Source of the DNA: Anaerococcus sp. Marseille-Q5996
Lineage (GTDB): Bacteria; Bacillota; Clostridia; Tissierellales; Peptoniphilaceae
Direction: 5' to 3'
Length of the DNA: 64,000 nt
NCBI RefSeq assembly: GCF_946893725.1
Contig: NZ_CAMPPE010000003.1
Location: forward strand, 62,001 to 126,000
Every line of letters starts with the position of its first letter. Within the stretch, counting starts at the first letter, position 1. The translations under genes and the position numbers were made by a program. A model generated the notes under the pieces. That model saw only the letters and a program-made list of their open reading frames with translations. It was not told the origin of the DNA and ran no database searches. Of this stretch, positions 61,530-64,000 are shown piece after piece.

Positions 61530-64000
61530 ATGATGGAAAACAAATTTACTCATTTACACTTGCACACTGAATATTCCTTGCTAGATGGTTTTTCAAGAAT
61601 TGATGAATTAATTGAAAAAGCCAAGTCTTTCGGCATGGACTCTCTAGCAATTACTGACCATGGTCAAATGTATGGGGTAATTGAGTTTTATAAAAAAACC
61701 ACTGCAGCTGGCATAAAACCAATTATTGGCTGCGAGGTCTATGTGACTGAAAAAGACCATTTAATTAAAGATCCTAGTAATAAACGATATTATCATTTGA
61801 TTTTGCTTGCAAAAAATAATAATGGTTACCAAAATCTTTTGAAAATAGTTTCTGAGGGATATGTAAATGGTTATTACTATAAACCTAGAGTAGACCTTGA
61901 TTTTATAAAAAAATATTCTGATGATATTATTGCTCTTAGCGCTTGCCTAAGTGGAGAGGTCAATCAAAGAATTTTAGAAAATGATATTGAAGCTGCATAT
62001 GAAACAGCAAAAAAATATGCAGAAGTTTTTGGTAAGGATAATTATTACCTAGAACTACAAAACCATGGCCTTCCTGAACAAAAAAGAGTTAATGAAATTC
62101 TAGTAAAAATACATAAGGATTTGGATATAGAACTTGTTGCTACAAATGATGTCCACTACATAAACAGGGAAGATAGTTTTTACCAAGATGTTCTTTTATG
62201 TATACAAACAGGGGCGCTATTAAAAGATGAAGACAGGATGAAGATGCCGTGCGATGAGTTTTATCTGAAATCTCCCGATGAAATGTATGCTATCTTTAAA
62301 GACTATGATCGTGCCTTGGAAAATACAAATAAGATTGCACAAATGTGCAATGTCGAAATAGAATTCCACCACCCACACTTGCCATATTTTACTAAATTAC
62401 CAGAAAATATGACTAATTTGGAATATTTAACCCAATTAGTCGATGAGGGGCTAGCAAAAAAATATGAAAATGTGGATGAAGATATAAGAGCTCGTGCCCT
62501 TAAGGAAATAAATGTAATTCATAATATGGGATACATTGATTATTTTCTTATCGTTTGGGATTTTGTAAGGTTTGCCAAGGAAAATGACATAGCAGTTGGT
62601 CCAGGTCGTGGATCTGCTGCTGGATCCTTGGTTTCTTACGCACTGGATATAACACAAATTGACCCCCTAAAATACGATTTGATTTTTGAAAGGTTTTTAA
62701 ATCCGGAAAGAGTTTCCATGCCTGATATAGATATAGATTTTGACTATGTCAGACGTGATGAAGTTGTAGAGTATGTGAACGAGCTTTATGGACGTGATCA
62801 CGTATCCCAAATTGTAACCTTTGGTAGGATGCAGGCTAGAAATGCTATCCGTGATGTAGGTCGTGTTTTAGATATTTCTTATGGGAAAGTAGATAAAATC
62901 GCAAAATTAGTTCCTGCAGTTATAAATATGACCCTAGATCGCGCCCTAGAAGAGTCAGATAAATTTAAAGAGTCTTATGAAAGTGATGCTGAAAGTAAAA
63001 GGCTAATTGATACTGCAAGAAAAGTAGAATCATTACCACGTCATACATCAATCCATGCGGCAGGTGTGGTAATGAGTAAGGAAATTTTGACAGATATTGT
63101 TCCATTAGCCTTATCCAATGACCAAGTTGTAACACAATTTAATATGACAGAAATTGAGGAGCTGGGACTTTTAAAAATGGACTTTTTAGGTCTTCGAAAT
63201 CTTACAGTCATCAAAGATACCATAAAGGATGTTAAAGCAAATCGTGGTATAGATGTTGACATTGAAAACATAGATGAAAATGATCCTAATATCATAGACC
63301 AGTTTAATAAGGCAAAAACAATTGGACTTTTCCAATTTGAATCTACAGGGATGAGAAATTTCCTAAAAAATTTAAAACCTACAGTTTTTGATGACTTGGT
63401 TGCAGCAAACTCATTATTTAGGCCGGGGCCAATGGATGAAATTCCAACATACATCCATAACAAAAATAATCCAAAAGATGTATCTTTTTTAGATGAAAAA
63501 CTAAAACCAATTTTAGGAGTTACTTATGGAATTATAGTTTATCAAGAACAGGTAATGCAAATTGTCCAGCAGCTGGGAGGATTTTCTCTTGGAGAAGCTG
63601 ACAATTTAAGACGTGCCATGAGTAAGAAAAAAATGGACATCATGGAAGCAAATAGGGAAATTTTTGTAAATGGTAAAGTAGATGAAAATGGAGAAGTAAT
63701 TATCCCAGGATGTATCCGCAATGGGGTAAGTGAGAGGGCAGCAAATAAAATCTATGATGAGATGATTTCCTTTGCAAAATATGCCTTTAATAAATCCCAC
63801 TCAGCCGCTTACTCTTTAGTTGCAGTCCAAACTGCATATTTAAAACACTATTTTCCAGAAGAATATATGGCAAATCTAATATCCTCTGTTATGGATAGTG
63901 CATCAAAACTTTATTTATATGTTAGTGAAGCAAAATCCATGGGCATAGAGGTAATAGCTCCAGATGTTAATTTGTCATTTCAAAAGTTTTTTGCAAAAGA
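61530..64000 (+). CDS. dnaE: DNA polymerase III alpha subunit (3' end outside window)
   Basis: About 823 codons of the replicative polymerase alpha subunit are present; the gene runs off the end. The N-terminal PHP domain is marked by 'HLHLHTEYSLLDG' and 'AITDHGQMYGV'. The palm carries 'GPGRGSAAGSLVSY' and 'MPDIDIDFDY' with the metal-binding aspartates; 'GLFQFESTGM', 'FRPGPMDEIP' and 'EQVMQIVQQ' follow. It lacks an inserted proofreading domain, so it is DnaE rather than PolC. Start at 61530 or 61533 after GGGAG. dnaE after whiA fits related anaerobes. Confidence 0.95.
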   Translation, partial: MMENKFTHLHLHTEYSLLDGFSRIDELIEKAKSFGMDSLAITDHGQMYGVIEFYKKTTAAGIKPIIGCEVYVTEKDHLIKDPSNKRYYHLILLAKNNNGYQNLLKIVSEGYVNGYYYKPRVDLDFIKKYSDDIIALSACLSGEVNQRILENDIEAAYETAKKYAEVFGKDNYYLELQNHGLPEQKRVNEILVKIHKDLDIELVATNDVHYINREDSFYQDVLLCIQTGALLKDEDRMKMPCDEFYLKSPDEMYAIFKDYDRALENTNKIAQMCNVEIEFHHPHLPYFTKLPENMTNLEYLTQLVDEGLAKKYENVDEDIRARALKEINVIHNMGYIDYFLIVWDFVRFAKENDIAVGPGRGSAAGSLVSYALDITQIDPLKYDLIFERFLNPERVSMPDIDIDFDYVRRDEVVEYVNELYGRDHVSQIVTFGRMQARNAIRDVGRVLDISYGKVDKIAKLVPAVINMTLDRALEESDKFKESYESDAESKRLIDTARKVESLPRHTSIHAAGVVMSKEILTDIVPLALSNDQVVTQFNMTEIEELGLLKMDFLGLRNLTVIKDTIKDVKANRGIDVDIENIDENDPNIIDQFNKAKTIGLFQFESTGMRNFLKNLKPTVFDDLVAANSLFRPGPMDEIPTYIHNKNNPKDVSFLDEKLKPILGVTYGIIVYQEQVMQIVQQLGGFSLGEADNLRRAMSKKKMDIMEANREIFVNGKVDENGEVIIPGCIRNGVSERAANKIYDEMISFAKYAFNKSHSAAYSLVAVQTAYLKHYFPEEYMANLISSVMDSASKLYLYVSEAKSMGIEVIAPDVNLSFQKFFAK

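Noticed and set aside
1-64000. CRISPR arrays, rRNA genes, intact insertion sequences, riboswitches
   Set aside because: I saw no regular spaced repeats, no rRNA sequence, no transposase gene and no riboswitch or T-box leader that I could support.

Overview
The window is AT-rich, densely coding DNA from a low-GC Gram-positive anaerobe. Gene content and order (mreBCD-PBP2, rnfCDGEAB followed by NusG-II and Gx-transporter genes, rapZ-phosphatase-whiA-dnaE, smc-def-fmt-rsmB-rlmN-PP2C-PrkC-rsgA-rpe) and protein flavour suggest an anaerobic coccus of the Peptoniphilaceae, most like Anaerococcus. This is inference from recognition; no 16S rRNA gene is present. Most genes lie on the + strand in tightly overlapping operons. 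The only clear minus-strand genes are a small peptide-recX-GIY-YIG operon and rpmB.

Layout. 1-5670: end of tilS, hpt, a membrane protein, coaX, dus, greA and lysS. lysS carries an extra C-terminal tRNA-binding domain. 5211-8413: a decayed integrated element sitting in the 3' end of lysS. It contains the tail of a VirD4-type coupling protein, a ClbS-like gene, a frameshifted SRPBCC gene, a SAP/DUF6434-like gene and a DUF3847-like gene. It is followed by a second, displaced copy of the lysS tail. 8990-12873: an iron-siderophore ABC transporter operon behind a promoter with a Fur box. 12917-15565: small membrane protein, CapA-like lipoprotein, PAP2 phosphatase and tRNA-Leu(CAA). 15668-19543: polA, coaE and a lytic transglycosylase. 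19547-24586: the Rnf ferredoxin:NAD+ oxidoreductase operon. 24657-32777: NusG-II protein, Gx transporter, radC, mreBCD, a very large PBP2 and a divergent MinD-like ATPase. 32738-33698 (minus): small membrane peptide, recX and GIY-YIG protein. 33782-34149: tRNA-His and tRNA-Leu(UAG). 34247-39477: pyrH, frr and a type IV pilus-like cluster. 39535-47517: ackA, rpmF, plsX, acpP, rnc, a radical SAM protein and smc. 47564-55537: def to rpe. 55591-57755: large-subunit catalase. 57790-64000: rpmB (minus), then murB, rapZ, tyrosine phosphatase, whiA and the start of dnaE.

The genes form recognisable working groups: translation and tRNA handling (tilS, dus, lysS, def, fmt, rsmB, rlmN, rsgA, frr, rpmF, rpmB), cell shape and wall (mreBCD, PBP2, murB, PrkC/PP2C, transglycosylase), energy metabolism (Rnf, ackA), lipid synthesis (plsX, acpP), iron uptake and peroxide defence.

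The most unusual region is 5197-8413. The 14-base sequence TTCCCAACAATGAA occurs inside lysS and again 3.2 kb downstream, where it begins a second lysS tail encoding a roughly 70% identical tRNA-binding domain. Conjugation-gene remnants lie between the two copies. I read this as an element that integrated into lysS, supplied a replacement C-terminus and pushed the original tail out. Other notable points are an apparent ATT start codon for smc, a 1147-residue PBP2, a pilus gene set without its ATPase, and an overlooked 34-residue membrane peptide translationally coupled to recX.
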